Part shown: positions 16,196 through 25,937 of the stretch, in pieces
How the letters are laid out: each line of letters opens with the position of its first letter
How positions within the stretch are numbered: the first letter of the stretch is position 1
From: Betaproteobacteria bacterium
GTDB taxonomy: Bacteria > Pseudomonadota > Gammaproteobacteria > Burkholderiales > Usitatibacteraceae
DNA: 64,000 bases
Reading direction: 5' to 3'
Assembly (NCBI GenBank): GCA_016791265.1
Contig: JAEUMY010000010.1
Location: 186,001-250,000 of the forward strand
Notes under the pieces: model-generated
Databases searched by the model: none
Told to the model about the DNA's origin: nothing
The model's input: the letters and a program-made list of their open reading frames with translations, nothing else
Made by a program: the position numbers and the translations under genes

Positions 16196-19100
16196 ATGTT
16201 CCTCTCCGACTTCAGCATCAAACGGCCGGTCGCCACGGTCGTCATCATCATCACGCTGATGTGCCTCGGCATGCTGGCGTTGAAGAATCTTCGGGTGAAC
16301 CAGATTCCCGACGTGGAACAGCCGGTGCTGGTGGTCAACATTCCGTATCCGGGCGCCTCGCCCGACACGGTGGAACGGGAGATCATCAGCCGCGTCAACA
16401 AGTCGCTGCAGGCGATCTCGCAGGTCTACCAGTTGCGCGCCACGGCAAGCGAAAGCAACGCCCAGTTCGTCATCATTTTCAATTTCAAGAAGAACATGGT
16501 GGAGGCGTCCGACGAGGTGCGAAACGCCATCGCCTCGGTGCGGCACAAGCTGCCCGTGGAGATGCGTGAGCCGATCCTGCGGCGCATCGATCCGTCGGCG
16601 CAGCCCATCATGCAGATGGCCTTGTCATCCTCGAAACTGTCGCACGCCGACATTTCCCGGCTGGCCGAAGACCAGCTGGCCGACAAGTTCCGCGGCATCG
16701 ACGGCGTATCGGTGGTGAACGTGAACGGGGCGCTCCGCCGCGAGCTGTCGGTGTTGCTGCGCGCCGAGAAATTGCGCGAGTACAACGTGTCAGTGACCGA
16801 GGTCGTGGCGGCGCTCCGGGCGCAGAACACCACGGCGCCGGTCGGCCGGGTGATCGGAGACCTCTCCGAGCAGAGCATCCGGCTCGTGGGCCGCATCGAG
16901 TCGCCGGCCGAGTTCCGCGAGGTCGTGTTGAAGCGGCGCGGCAACGAGGTCGTGCGGCTGGGCCAGGTGGCCGAGATCAAGGACGGATTCGCCGAAATCA
17001 CCGGCTTCTCCGTGCGCAATGGCAATCCCAATGTCGGCCTCAGCGTCACCCGCTCGCGCGACGCCTCCACCGTGACGGTGGCGAACAAGGTGCGCGAGCT
17101 GGTGAAGGAAATCAACACGACGCTGCCCGAGGGCACGAAGCTGGACGTGACCCAGGACGGCGGCAAGGATGCGCAGTCCAGTCTCAACAACGTGATCGAG
17201 GCGCTGCTCTTCGGCGCCATGCTCACCATTTTCGTGGTCTACGCCTTCCTGAATTCCTGGCGTTCGACCCTCATCACCGCGCTGTCTCTGCCCACTTCGG
17301 TCATCACCGCCTTCATCGCCGTGTGGGCCTGCGGCTTCACGCTGAACTTCATGACGCTGCTGGGGCTTTCGCTCGCCATCGGCGTGCTGATCGATGACGC
17401 CATCGTGGTGCGGGAAAACATCGTGCGCCACATGGAACGCGGCATGGACCGCATGAAGGCCGCGAGTTACGGCACCGCCGAAATTGGCCTGGCGGTGACG
17501 GCGACCACGTTTTCCATCATCGCGGTGTTCATCCCCGTGGCCTTCATGGGCGGCGGCGCCGGCGAGTGGTTCCGTCCCTTCGCGCTCACCGTGGCGGTGT
17601 CGGTGCTGGTGAGCCTCTATATCTCCTTCACGCTGGACCCGATGCTGTCCGCCTACTGGGGCGACCCGCCGGACCACCACAAGCAACCCAAGAAGGGCCT
17701 GTCCGCCGTCCTGCAGCGCTTCAACGTCTGGTTCGACCATCTCTGCGACCGCTACGGCAACGTCATCGGCTGGGCGCTGCATCACCGCAAGTGGATGACC
17801 GGCATCGCGGCCGCGTCGTTCGTGGGCGCCATCGCGCTGCAAGGCGCGTTTGGCGGATCGTCATTCCTGCCGCCGTCCGACTACGGTACCTACGCCATCG
17901 ATGTGCGGACGCCTTCCTCAACGAGCCTTGAGTACGCCAAGCTGAAAGTCGAAGCCGCGGCGGCGCTGGCGCGCGCGATGCCCGAGACCAAGGCCACCAA
18001 CAGCAGCGTGTATGCCGGCGGCGGTCGCATCTACGTGGATGTGGGCAAGAGGAACGAACGCGAGCGTGGCATTCGCGAGATCGCCAAGGACATGCGCCAG
18101 CAGGCGAAGCGACTGGTTGGCGCCGAGTACGTCGTGCTCGACGACCTGAATTCAGGTGTGAGAAAGCCGGTGCAGATTCAGTTTTACGGCCCGGATTCGC
18201 GCAAGCTCATGGCCATCACCAACGACTTCATGGCCAAGGTGAAGGAGATCAAGGGCGCGGTCGATGTGGGACTCTCGGAGCAGGACCCGAAGGATGAACT
18301 TCGCATCGATTTGAATCGTGGTCTCGCCAACCAGCTCGGCATTTCGGCCAACGACGCCGCGCAGGCTTTGCGCGTGTCCTTCGCCGGGGTCGAGGTGGGC
18401 GACTGGGTCGATCCCACTGGCGAGACGCGCGACGTGGCCGTGCGCCTGCATCCGGAGGACCGCATCGACCCCGCGAACATCGAGCGCCTGCCAGTCACGG
18501 TGACGGGCACCAACATGATGGTGCCGCTGGACCAGATCGCGACCATCACCATGACCAAGGGACCCTCGCAGATTCAGTTCTCCGACGGCAAGCGCACCGT
18601 GACCGTCTCGGCCAATGCGCAGGGCAGATCACCCGGCGAGGTCACCGCCGACGCGATGAAGATCGCGCGCCAGATCGACTTCCCACCCGGCTTCGGCATC
18701 GAGCTGGGCGGCGCATCGCGTGAACAGAAGGAGCTCTTCACCGAGATGGGCATCGCGCTCATCATGGGCATCGGCCTCATGTACCTCACGCTGGTGGTGC
18801 AGTTCGGCTCGTTCACGGCGCCGCTCCCCATCATGCTGTCGCTGCCGCTGTCGCTGATCGGTGTGGTGGTGGCGCTGCTCCTCACCCGCGACACACTCAA
18901 CCTGATGAGCTTCATCGGCGTCATCATGTTGATGGGTCTGGTGGCGAAGAACGCCATCTTGCTCATCGACTGCGCGCGAAAGGAAGAGGAACGCGGCGTG
19001 GACCGCGAAGAGGCGCTGATGCATGCCGGCCGCCAGCGCTTGCGGCCCATCATCATGACCACGCTCGCGCTGGTGGCGGGCATGCTGCCCGTGGCCATCG

Positions 19101-19432
19101 GCGTGGGCGTGGGCGGCGAGTTCTACCGGCCGCTCGCCGTCGCCATCATCGGCGGCGTGATCACGTCGACCGTGCTCACCTTGCTCGTCGTGCCCACGTT
19201 TTACGACTCCATCGAAATCGCACGCGACCGCGCCATCGCCAAGTTCCATCGCCGGGCGGAGCGCATGCTGCCGATCTTCGCGTTCGTGTTGACGTTCATC
19301 GAGGCGGTGCTGACGCTCTCGCTCGTGCGATTCTTCTACCGCCTCGTGATGAGGCTGGCACTGATGGTTCGCGGCAAGCCGCCTGGTGGATTCCAGCCCG
19401 GCCGACCGACCACCGCGGCGGGCGACGACTGA
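16196..19432 (+). CDS. RND efflux permease (HAE1/AcrB-like inner-membrane pump)
   Basis: 1078 aa. Starts with the family N-terminus (FLSDFSIKRPVATVVIIITLMCLG, first membrane helix). Two repeats each of six transmembrane helices and a large periplasmic loop. The proton-relay pair Asp400-Asp401 lies in GVLIDDAIVVREN of TM4; the second-half equivalent region is GLVAKNAILLID. Pore segments resemble AcrB, whose substrates are hydrophobic drugs, dyes and detergents. The C-terminal tail (RRAERMLPIF... to residue 1078) adds about 40 residues with further hydrophobic character. Followed 9 bases later by a 34-bp palindrome that may end the operon. Confidence 0.95.
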   Translation: MFLSDFSIKRPVATVVIIITLMCLGMLALKNLRVNQIPDVEQPVLVVNIPYPGASPDTVEREIISRVNKSLQAISQVYQLRATASESNAQFVIIFNFKKNMVEASDEVRNAIASVRHKLPVEMREPILRRIDPSAQPIMQMALSSSKLSHADISRLAEDQLADKFRGIDGVSVVNVNGALRRELSVLLRAEKLREYNVSVTEVVAALRAQNTTAPVGRVIGDLSEQSIRLVGRIESPAEFREVVLKRRGNEVVRLGQVAEIKDGFAEITGFSVRNGNPNVGLSVTRSRDASTVTVANKVRELVKEINTTLPEGTKLDVTQDGGKDAQSSLNNVIEALLFGAMLTIFVVYAFLNSWRSTLITALSLPTSVITAFIAVWACGFTLNFMTLLGLSLAIGVLIDDAIVVRENIVRHMERGMDRMKAASYGTAEIGLAVTATTFSIIAVFIPVAFMGGGAGEWFRPFALTVAVSVLVSLYISFTLDPMLSAYWGDPPDHHKQPKKGLSAVLQRFNVWFDHLCDRYGNVIGWALHHRKWMTGIAAASFVGAIALQGAFGGSSFLPPSDYGTYAIDVRTPSSTSLEYAKLKVEAAAALARAMPETKATNSSVYAGGGRIYVDVGKRNERERGIREIAKDMRQQAKRLVGAEYVVLDDLNSGVRKPVQIQFYGPDSRKLMAITNDFMAKVKEIKGAVDVGLSEQDPKDELRIDLNRGLANQLGISANDAAQALRVSFAGVEVGDWVDPTGETRDVAVRLHPEDRIDPANIERLPVTVTGTNMMVPLDQIATITMTKGPSQIQFSDGKRTVTVSANAQGRSPGEVTADAMKIARQIDFPPGFGIELGGASREQKELFTEMGIALIMGIGLMYLTLVVQFGSFTAPLPIMLSLPLSLIGVVVALLLTRDTLNLMSFIGVIMLMGLVAKNAILLIDCARKEEERGVDREEALMHAGRQRLRPIIMTTLALVAGMLPVAIGVGVGGEFYRPLAVAIIGGVITSTVLTLLVVPTFYDSIEIARDRAIAKFHRRAERMLPIFAFVLTFIEAVLTLSLVRFFYRLVMRLALMVRGKPPGGFQPGRPTTAAGDD

Positions 19433-19441
19433 CTTCAATGC

Positions 19442-19475
19442 CATGCTTCGGTGCGAATATTCGCACCGAAGCATG
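19442..19475. terminator. perfect 34-bp palindrome after the RND operon, possible terminator
   Basis: GCGAATATTCGC (19453-19464) extended outward on both sides to a flawless 34-bp inverted repeat, starting 9 bases past the permease stop. It would form a very stable hairpin but lacks a T-tract, so a termination role is inferred from position alone. Confidence 0.6.
19453..19464. repeat. GCGAATATTCGC palindrome, exact
   Basis: Exact core of the 19442-19475 inverted repeat, 20 bases past the RND permease stop. Confidence 0.9.
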
Positions 19476-19734
19476 CTGGGCTGCACTGGCATTGCGCAGT
19501 CGACTGAGGCAGTCACTCTCGCCAGTGCGACAGCGCCCGATAGTCGAGTTGAAGTCGAATGGGCGGCGCTCGGGACAGCCATGCGTTGCAGAGGACGTCA
19601 CAAGCACCGTACTGATTCGCGCTCCGCTCAGCGCTGGCACGAGTGCCAAGGGTCGCGCTGAAGGTCGATAGACGCAAACAAGCGCTCAGGACACTGAATC
19701 TCGCCAACCCTTCAAGGCACGTGGGTCCAGCCAC
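19476..19734. other. intergenic stretch with no gene seen
   Basis: Between the palindrome and the convergent methyltransferase gene. Short open frames here have no coding character or ribosome site; I see no RNA gene or repeat. Confidence 0.5.
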
Positions 19735-20331
19735 TCAACTTGCCGCCTTTGATCCAATTCTCGGCAGCAACATGCCGGTTCGCGCTTTGTACTCCAGATA
19801 GGCGGGACCAAAGTGCGCGAGCAACATGCGTTCTTCACGGGGCAAGCGCACAGCCAACATGAGCGTGAACGCGGCAAGCGCGCCCCAGCCTGCCGCCCAG
19901 TTGCACAGCGTGAGACCTTGGCCAGCGCAGAACAGCAGGATGGCGGTGTACATCGGATGCCTGACATGCGCATAGACACCGCTCGACACCAACGCATGCG
20001 CCGCGTGGATTTCCAGTGTACGAGACCAGTTTCGCCCCAAATCTCGATGCGACGCCCAGAACAACCAAAGCGCGAACGAAGTGATGACGACACCGAGCGC
20101 TCGCACTGGCGACGGGATCGCATAGTCCGCGAAACTCAATACCACCGTCAGCAAGTGCAAGGGTGGCAACAGAATGGCGCCCACGAACATCGGCGCCAAC
20201 AGCCAGCGATCTCCTCGCGCCTCACTGATCCGCGGTTTGCTTGTCGTCGTCTGCCGCGACTCGAAGTAGCCGCGTATCGCGATGTAAGCCGCGAACTGGA
20301 CCGCGAAAATGAGATTCAAGGGATCTGCCAC
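19735..20331 (-). CDS. isoprenylcysteine carboxyl methyltransferase (ICMT)-like membrane protein
   Basis: 198 aa from a GTG start (VADPLNLIFAVQFAAYIAIRG). Four or five membrane helices. The C-terminal half has the family signature GRNWSRTLEIHAAHALVSSGVYAHVRHPMYTAILLF, with RHPMY being the SAM-binding core, and ends EERMLLAHFGPAYLEYKART, the conserved E-Y-x-x-Y motif. Bacterial members probably methylate small or lipid substrates. The frame is open up to 20700, but the upstream part overlaps the DMP19 gene on the other strand and looks non-coding; the GTG at 20331 is my choice, without a clear ribosome site. Confidence 0.8.
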   Translation of the reverse strand: MADPLNLIFAVQFAAYIAIRGYFESRQTTTSKPRISEARGDRWLLAPMFVGAILLPPLHLLTVVLSFADYAIPSPVRALGVVITSFALWLFWASHRDLGRNWSRTLEIHAAHALVSSGVYAHVRHPMYTAILLFCAGQGLTLCNWAAGWGALAAFTLMLAVRLPREERMLLAHFGPAYLEYKARTGMLLPRIGSKAAS

Positions 20332-20559
20332 GAGAATCCGTTTGAGTGCGAACTGGCGCGGAAGGTGGATGTGCGCTTCCACTTTCACTCGCCGATTGAA
20401 TCGGGTCTTGTAGATTTCGGAAGCCCATGCGAGCCCTCCAAAGAGATATCCACGCGTCTCGCCCCGCTCCGACTCGCCGCAAAGTCCAATACTTGGTCGG
20501 CGTCTACGCCTATCTTGGCGTACCCATGCTTCCAACTGCGTTGTCAGGTCAACGACCCC

Positions 20560-21231
20560 ATGCGTTTTCTCGTCATCGTGACGGCTGATTCCTTGCGCTA
20601 CGCGCTCGCCACCGGCCAATTCGCCGTGCAAACCGATGCCGCTTCCGATGAAGACGCAATGGCGGCAGCACGGGACTTCGTGGTCAGACTCCTGTCTCAA
20701 ACTGACACTAGGCCAAGTGAATATCCCGGATTTTCGATTTCAGTGGTGGCGCAACCGGAATTGACGTCGAACACGCCGTCAGTGGAGGCGGTGCTGTCTG
20801 GCGTGGCAGAGCCTGAAGCAGTGCGGCCAAAGGTTGCCGCAGACCCGGACGAGATGGCGATTCAGTCCTTGCTCGCCAAATTCGATGCGCCGGGACAGGC
20901 GCCGCCCGGCTCGGCAATGGGCTTGCTCGCCCTGGTTCGCGCGGCCGAGGCGGACATCAACAACGGGGGCTTTGACCAGTTCTTCAAGAACTCGTCGGGA
21001 GCTCGTGCGAATGAGCTGGTTGCGGCATTGGAGACCATTGGTGCGCGCCGCATGGCTTCAATCGTCAGCGAGGCGCAAATAGTCGCGCTGCATCACCTCC
21101 ATTCCCAGCCGGGGGAGCCGGTGCATGCCCTCGAAGCGCTGGATGCTCAGTTCTGCGCATACCCCGAAAACCTGACGCGGTACCTGCTCGCCTACGTGCG
21201 CCGGTTTGGCCTGCTTGGCGACAATTCTTGA
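20560..21231 (+). CDS. DMP19/DUF4375 family protein
   Basis: 223 aa, cytoplasmic. An N-terminal segment (MRFLVIVTADSLRYALATGQ...) of unknown type is followed by the family core LVRAAEADINNGGFDQFFKNSSGARANELVAALETIGARR near residues 125-170, matching the DMP19-like 'NGGFdQFffNssG' pattern. DMP19 from Neisseria is a DNA mimic; whether this protein acts that way is unknown. It diverges from the methyltransferase gene across 228 bases. Codon use is less GC-rich than neighbours, in line with an accessory gene. Confidence 0.75.
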   Translation: MRFLVIVTADSLRYALATGQFAVQTDAASDEDAMAAARDFVVRLLSQTDTRPSEYPGFSISVVAQPELTSNTPSVEAVLSGVAEPEAVRPKVAADPDEMAIQSLLAKFDAPGQAPPGSAMGLLALVRAAEADINNGGFDQFFKNSSGARANELVAALETIGARRMASIVSEAQIVALHHLHSQPGEPVHALEALDAQFCAYPENLTRYLLAYVRRFGLLGDNS

Positions 21232-21267
21232 CGCCCACATCAAACAGTGTTCGGCCGTAGCGCGATT

Positions 21268-21287
21268 CCGCGCCGCGCTCGGCGCGG
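21268..21287. terminator. GC-rich hairpin between convergent genes
   Basis: CCGCGCCG, loop CGCT, CGGCGCGG: an 8-bp perfect stem between stops at 21231 and 21290. No T-tract, so only a candidate terminator. Confidence 0.4.
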
Positions 21288-21289
21288 CG

Positions 21290-22174
21290 TCACTTGACCA
21301 ACACTGAAAATCTGTAGCCCTCGTCCTCGGCCGCCTGGGCATAGGCGCGCGGTGTCATGCCCGAGAACTTGGCAAACTCCCGGATGCGGTGTGACTCGTC
21401 AAAATACTCTTCCGCGCCAATACCTCGCTCACCGCGCCAATGCAGCGGCTGCAGTTCGGCCAGTGTGCGGTTGAATCTCGAAATGCGCGCGAACAGTTTG
21501 GGTGGCACGCAAACGCTACGCTGAAACAAACCATACAGGTTCCGCTCGGACATGCCGAGCTCGGTGCTGAGCGCGCTCACGGCGCCGCCGCCACCATGAC
21601 TGGACAGCACGTCAACCGCGCGACGAACTCCGGGCTTCATCTGACCGCGTCCGCTCGCTGCGCGACGGATCATCCCGAGCACCGCTTCCAGCAACTCGGG
21701 TGCGTCGAAATCCCGAAGCATTCGCTGCAACTTCGCTGAAGACTTTGGCCAAAGGCTTGCCAAGTCCCAGACTCGGCTTGCCAGATCGTTGTGTCCCAAC
21801 GGGAACAAGGCGGCTGCGGCGGAAGGATGCAGGCGAATGTTGATCGCGCCTATGGACTGCGTGGCGATGACCTTGAACGGAAAGTCGAAGTATCCACCGA
21901 GGATGAGTTTTCCGGTCGGACGCATCGCACCCCAGGCAAGTGAGGCTGATTCGCACTGGGGCACGTGGTCTGTCAGGCTGATGCGCAACCACGGCGCCGC
22001 ACGTGGCAAGCACCGAAATGTGGCCGACTCGCCCTTGTCCAGCGAGAACCTCGAGATCACGACCTCATCAACGAACTGCGTCAGGTCCTGTGGAACTGAG
22101 CAGTACTCGACAAAACCGCGGCCATCCGCGAAGCGGAACGCTGATTTCGGGGTGTGAAGGCAAGTTGCTCTCAT
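21290..22174 (-). CDS. AraC family transcriptional regulator
   Basis: 294 aa. The N-terminal sensor region (FVEYCSVPQDLTQFVDEVVISRF ... GGYFDFPFKVIATQSIGAINIRLHPSAAAALFP) resembles the DUF6597-type domain; the C-terminal about 100 residues hold the two helix-turn-helix motifs (VSALSTELGMSERNLYGLFQRSVCVPPKLFARISRF and the closing FDESHRIREFAKFSGMTPRAYA). Ten more codons are available to an ATG at 22204. It diverges from the CPBP protease, which it might control; that is inference. Its effector is unknown. Confidence 0.87.
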   Translation of the reverse strand: MRATCLHTPKSAFRFADGRGFVEYCSVPQDLTQFVDEVVISRFSLDKGESATFRCLPRAAPWLRISLTDHVPQCESASLAWGAMRPTGKLILGGYFDFPFKVIATQSIGAINIRLHPSAAAALFPLGHNDLASRVWDLASLWPKSSAKLQRMLRDFDAPELLEAVLGMIRRAASGRGQMKPGVRRAVDVLSSHGGGGAVSALSTELGMSERNLYGLFQRSVCVPPKLFARISRFNRTLAELQPLHWRGERGIGAEEYFDESHRIREFAKFSGMTPRAYAQAAEDEGYRFSVLVK

Positions 22175-22396
22175 GTTGTGGCTCGGCTGGGCGGGCGGTT
22201 TCAATCAGCGGACGGTGGAGAAGAGGGATGCGTCACTCTACCCTTCTTTCAATGCCGCGAAATTCCGATAAGTACAATTTTTTCCGGCGACGCAAGAACA
22301 AGATGGCAGCGCCCCACAGGCACTTCACTCGCGGGAAGTCTTGACCTGCGTGAACTTGGCCGAAAGCCCCTGAAACCACGTCCTGGAGAATTCACC

Positions 22397-23125
22397 TTGG
22401 AGCAGTCACTTCGCCCCGCGATCAAACCCATGCTCAAAGCGGCAGCCATCTTCATCTTTCTGAGCTTTGCTGTTCGGGCCTTGCAGTCGGCGGCGGCCTT
22501 AGGCGACGCCTTCACGGCCGCTGCCACTCATGCCCTGACCAAAATTCTGCTAATACTGGTGGTGATGCTCGTGGCCTGGCGGTCGGGTGTCTCATTGCCG
22601 CGGATGGGCTTTCAGCGCGGCAATGGAAAACCGTGGACATGGCTCGGCGCGACCGCCGTGCTGGCTGGGGCCGTCACCTCAATCACGATCATCGGCCTGG
22701 GTTTGCCGCCCAATCCGATCGTTGGGCAGTTGGGACTCGCCGGATTTCTGGTCCACGTAGTCCTGCTCTCAAGCATCGCGGAAGAACTGCTTTGTCGCGG
22801 CCTGTTGCAAGCTGAGCTGGAGACCGCGTTCGCAGGAAGTGCCGGTTACCTCGGCATTTCATTTCCTGTCTGGTTCTCTGGCGCGATGTTTGGCTGGCTG
22901 CATCTCACCTTGCTGCCAGTGGTCGCTATCGAAACCGTTGCCGTCATTCTCGCTTTCACCACCATCCTCGGCACATTGTGCGCCGTGGCACGCGAGCGCA
23001 CACGGAGTTTGGGCCCGCCCATCGCGATTCACATGCTGGGGAATATCGGTGGCCTTCTCGGAGGAATATTGATGGTCATCAGCGCGCAGGTTCTTCAGGG
23101 GCCCGCTGGGCGGCAACTGGCATGA
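22397..23125 (+). CDS. CPBP family intramembrane metalloprotease
   Basis: 242 aa, about seven membrane helices. CPBP/Rce1 motifs: SSIAEELLCRGLLQ (EExxxR), MFGWLHLTLLP (FxxxH-like) and HMLGNIGGLLGG. Such proteases act in bacteriocin self-protection or on envelope substrates. I place the start at TTG 22397, because GGAGA at 22385-22389 is well spaced and no ribosome site precedes the first ATG (22430). Its TGA overlaps the next ATG (23122), so the two genes are coupled. Confidence 0.85.
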   Translation: MEQSLRPAIKPMLKAAAIFIFLSFAVRALQSAAALGDAFTAAATHALTKILLILVVMLVAWRSGVSLPRMGFQRGNGKPWTWLGATAVLAGAVTSITIIGLGLPPNPIVGQLGLAGFLVHVVLLSSIAEELLCRGLLQAELETAFAGSAGYLGISFPVWFSGAMFGWLHLTLLPVVAIETVAVILAFTTILGTLCAVARERTRSLGPPIAIHMLGNIGGLLGGILMVISAQVLQGPAGRQLA

Positions 23126-23931
23126 GTCCGCGTCCACTTCTCGTCGTCGTGCTTGCGCTCGTTCTCGCAGGCTGCGCCGCCCTGCCGGGTTCGCATGTGT
23201 CCACGGTGACGACCCGCTGCGCCATCGAGAACTGCGATCTCGTCGCGCTCGCCAGCGAGGTGACCCTCGCGGACTATCGCGGCGAGATCGCGAACCTTGA
23301 CTTGCTCGCCGGCCGGCTTGGCGACTGGCTCGCCAAGCATCCCGGGGACCTGGATGCGCGCTACTGGCGCGGTTTCGCGAGGTGGCGCCAGGCACTCAAC
23401 AAAATGAATGAAGGCGGGGTGCGCGAGGATGTCGAACCGATACTGCTTTCCGCCGTCAGCGAGTTTGAAACACTGCTCGAAGCCCGGCCCGGCGACATTG
23501 AGGCGCATGTCGGCGTGCTTGGCGCGCTGGGCGCCCGCCTGGTTCTGGCGGCAGGCGATGCCGAAGTGCGGAGTGATGCATTCAAGCGCGGCGGCAAGTC
23601 GCTGGTCCTGCTGCGCGATGCCGCCCGAACCAATCTCCGAGCGGCCTGGGTGTATGGTCTCGCCATGTACGGCGGCGCCGATTCCCCGGCGGACCGCAAG
23701 GCAGCCGCCACGCGAATCTTGCGTGATGCCCTCGCCAATGCGGCGCCCAGCAGCGGGCTTCCGCTTGCGCCTCAGTGGGGCAAACCGGAGGTGACTTCCA
23801 GTCTGGCGTGGATGCTTCAAGATCAAAATGGCCCGAATGAGGAATCCCGCGCGCTCATGGTGGTGGTGCTGAAGTTGCGCCCGGATTGGCGATATGCGCG
23901 CGATACGCTGGCTCCGAGAATCACGAAGTGA
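23122..23931 (+). CDS. hypothetical lipoprotein with TPR-like helices
   Basis: 269 aa. Lipobox LAGC (Cys18). The mature part is mostly helical, with alternating small-residue patterns such as LDARYWRGFARWRQALNKM and DIEAHVGVLGALGARLVLAAGD that look like weak TPR units; no catalytic motif seen. Four-base overlap with the CPBP gene suggests a shared function at the membrane. Family not recognised. Confidence 0.75.
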   Translation: MSPRPLLVVVLALVLAGCAALPGSHVSTVTTRCAIENCDLVALASEVTLADYRGEIANLDLLAGRLGDWLAKHPGDLDARYWRGFARWRQALNKMNEGGVREDVEPILLSAVSEFETLLEARPGDIEAHVGVLGALGARLVLAAGDAEVRSDAFKRGGKSLVLLRDAARTNLRAAWVYGLAMYGGADSPADRKAAATRILRDALANAAPSSGLPLAPQWGKPEVTSSLAWMLQDQNGPNEESRALMVVVLKLRPDWRYARDTLAPRITK

Positions 23932-24080
23932 CGCTTGCCCTCTTGCGGACAGCATCGATGCCAAGACTCGCGCCTCCCAGACCCGCGGTAGAAGGTGGCC
24001 GGTCGCGCTCAGGATGGAAGGGGCGATCCGTGAACCGCTTTCTGGACAGCGATAGCTGAACTGACGCTGGAGCGGCGCTC

Positions 24081-24410
24081 ATGGCAGATCATCTGATTGT
24101 GCCTCTGGTCATTTTCGGCGGACTACTTCTGGGCGTGTGCGTGCGGCGCCCAGTTTGGCTGATCTCTATCGTCGTTTCGTTCTGGGTTGTCTATTCGATC
24201 CTCGATCACTGCGGAAAATGGCTGGGCAGCTGCCTCGCCTCCGAGAACCATTCATCCTGGCTGCTGATTGTTGTTCCCTACGTTTCGCTAACATTGAGCA
24301 CTTTGACTCTCGTCGCGGCACTGCTTGGCTGGGGTTTCATGATGCTCCTGAAACGAGTGCTGCGAGGGCTGGTCAAAGCCTTCGGCACATCCAATCAAGA
24401 GCATAAATGA
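24081..24410 (+). CDS. small hypothetical membrane protein
   Basis: 109 aa with three or four hydrophobic helices (about 4-22, 24-43, 60-78, 80-97) and a basic C-terminal tail. A GGAGCGG sequence precedes the ATG by 6 bases. No family recognised. It stands in a loosely packed region and may be an accessory gene. Confidence 0.55.
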   Translation: MADHLIVPLVIFGGLLLGVCVRRPVWLISIVVSFWVVYSILDHCGKWLGSCLASENHSSWLLIVVPYVSLTLSTLTLVAALLGWGFMMLLKRVLRGLVKAFGTSNQEHK

Positions 24411-24500
24411 CCACCGTGCAGTAGATCAGCAAATGGAAATCCGCCGATCCCCCGTCAGCCTTCGCGGCATGAGAAGTCATAGCTGAAAAGGAGCACGAAT

Positions 24501-24722
24501 ATGAGCATCCTGGCCAATCAGATGAAATCGAATTGGAGGCCAATGGTGAGCGTCGCCTTGTTGTGGGCCGTGTTTGCTACTCTCTCCCATGTCCGTTCTT
24601 CAGCTGGCGGCGCGAAAGTGGCGCCGGTTTCGATGCGGGGATTTGCTCGCTTCGCGACCGGACTGTGGCTGTTCGCTGATGGCGTGAAACGAGATGTCGT
24701 TGCCGAGCTCTCGCGCGAATAG
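24501..24722 (+). CDS. small hypothetical protein
   Basis: 73 aa. A strong ribosome site, AAAAGGAG, lies 7 bases before the ATG, which is the main reason to accept it. One hydrophobic segment (MVSVALLWAVFATL) may be a membrane anchor. No recognised family; could be the remains of a larger gene. Confidence 0.45.
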   Translation: MSILANQMKSNWRPMVSVALLWAVFATLSHVRSSAGGAKVAPVSMRGFARFATGLWLFADGVKRDVVAELSRE

Positions 24723-24829
24723 CTTGGACTCACAACTGGATTCGTGAACTCAACCGAACGAGCAGGCTGACAAGATGTTGAGAAAATCTGAAACAACACA
24801 CATCTCTTCCGACGGCTGCGATTTGCGGC

Positions 24830-25594
24830 ATGAGGGTTTCCGTGCATACCCATGAGACGGCGATGCTTGTAGCGATCGAACGGCATTCGTCCGAGGACAT
24901 GCGTGCCCTGATTGCGAACGGACTGGATCCAAACGTGGCAATTCAAGGCAAGTCGCCAATTGATTGGCTGACCGAAATGTATACCCGTTCAGATCGCTTC
25001 CCAGCTTGTCTGCGCGTGATGCTCGACTATGGCGCGGAGCTGAAAGACCCGTGTTTGTTGAGTGTCTTGCTGGATGATGGGGAGGCGTTGCGATCAGCGT
25101 TGTCCGCCAATCCTGATCTCATCCACCATCGCACTGACATGGTGTCGGCTTTTACCCCCCTTGCTGGCGCGACGCTTCTGCATGTTGCGGCCGAATACGG
25201 AAACCTGAACGCTGCTGAAGCGCTCATCGCCGCCGGTGCAGACCTGAACTCGGTTGCCGCAATTGATGAGGCGGGCTTTGGCGGACATACCCCGATCTTT
25301 CACGCGGTCAACAGCAACGACAACCGGAGCGCGCCAATACTCTGTGCGCTCGTCTCGGCGGGCGCGCGCTGCGATGTCCTTCTGCCAGGTCTGGTCTGGG
25401 GCAAGGGATTTGAGTGGGAGTCAACGTTTTTTGACGTCACGCCCATCACCTATGCCCAGATGGGGCTCTTGCCACAAATGCATCGCCGAGAGAGCGACAT
25501 CTACGCGAATATTCGCCTCATGATCGAAGCCAGCGGCCGGCGCATGCCAGCGCTGGGTAACGTCCCCAATCGTTATCTACAGCCCCGCGCGTGA
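24830..25594 (+). CDS. ankyrin repeat protein
   Basis: 254 aa, cytoplasmic. Clear ankyrin units: GATLLHVAAEYGNLNAAEALIAAGADLN near residues 120-147, GHTPIFHAVNSNDNRSAPILCALVSAGARCDVL after it, and weaker ones before (LIANGLDPNVAIQGKSPIDWL). Ankyrin stacks bind other proteins; the partner is unknown. A palindrome copy at 25505 encodes YANIRLM near the C-terminus. Confidence 0.85.
   Translation: MRVSVHTHETAMLVAIERHSSEDMRALIANGLDPNVAIQGKSPIDWLTEMYTRSDRFPACLRVMLDYGAELKDPCLLSVLLDDGEALRSALSANPDLIHHRTDMVSAFTPLAGATLLHVAAEYGNLNAAEALIAAGADLNSVAAIDEAGFGGHTPIFHAVNSNDNRSAPILCALVSAGARCDVLLPGLVWGKGFEWESTFFDVTPITYAQMGLLPQMHRRESDIYANIRLMIEASGRRMPALGNVPNRYLQPRA
25505..25516. repeat. GCGAATATTCGC palindrome, exact, inside CDS
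   Basis: Exact copy in the ankyrin gene, read as A-N-I-R. It is the only exact copy between 19464 and 28787. Confidence 0.9.
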
Positions 25595-25937
25595 GGAACG
25601 CAGCCTTCCGCGCGGTTTCGGCTGCGGCGCGCCGCGATCGCGGCGTGGTTGGAATTCCGGGTCACCGGTCTGCCTGGCTGCCATTCACGACTGCTGACTC
25701 GGGTCATGCTCGACGTTGCGGAAGCGCTGTGCTCACTGACCGCGCTCGGCGAATTCAAGGCGACTTCAGCGCTGCGGGCGAAGCGCTGCAAAGGACGCAG
25801 CCTTCTGGCTGCCGTCCTATTTCAGCTCGCCATATTGGCCCCGCCCTGACAGAGTGCCATGTCATTGCTGGCTAATTTTCACATCCATCGAATTTCACCT
25901 GGCGGCACGGTGTCAGTCGTACCCAGAGGCGGATGCG
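25595..25937. other. intergenic stretch with no gene seen
   Basis: 343 bases between the ankyrin and TmrB-like genes. Open frames here lack ribosome sites and coding character. No hairpin with a T-tract or repeat noticed. Confidence 0.4.

Noticed and set aside
16196..19432. RND cluster as a complete tripartite pump locus
   Set aside because: No outer-membrane channel gene follows; only adaptor and permease are present.
25591..25875. Short plus-strand frames after the ankyrin gene
   Set aside because: No start signal or family; coding character absent.
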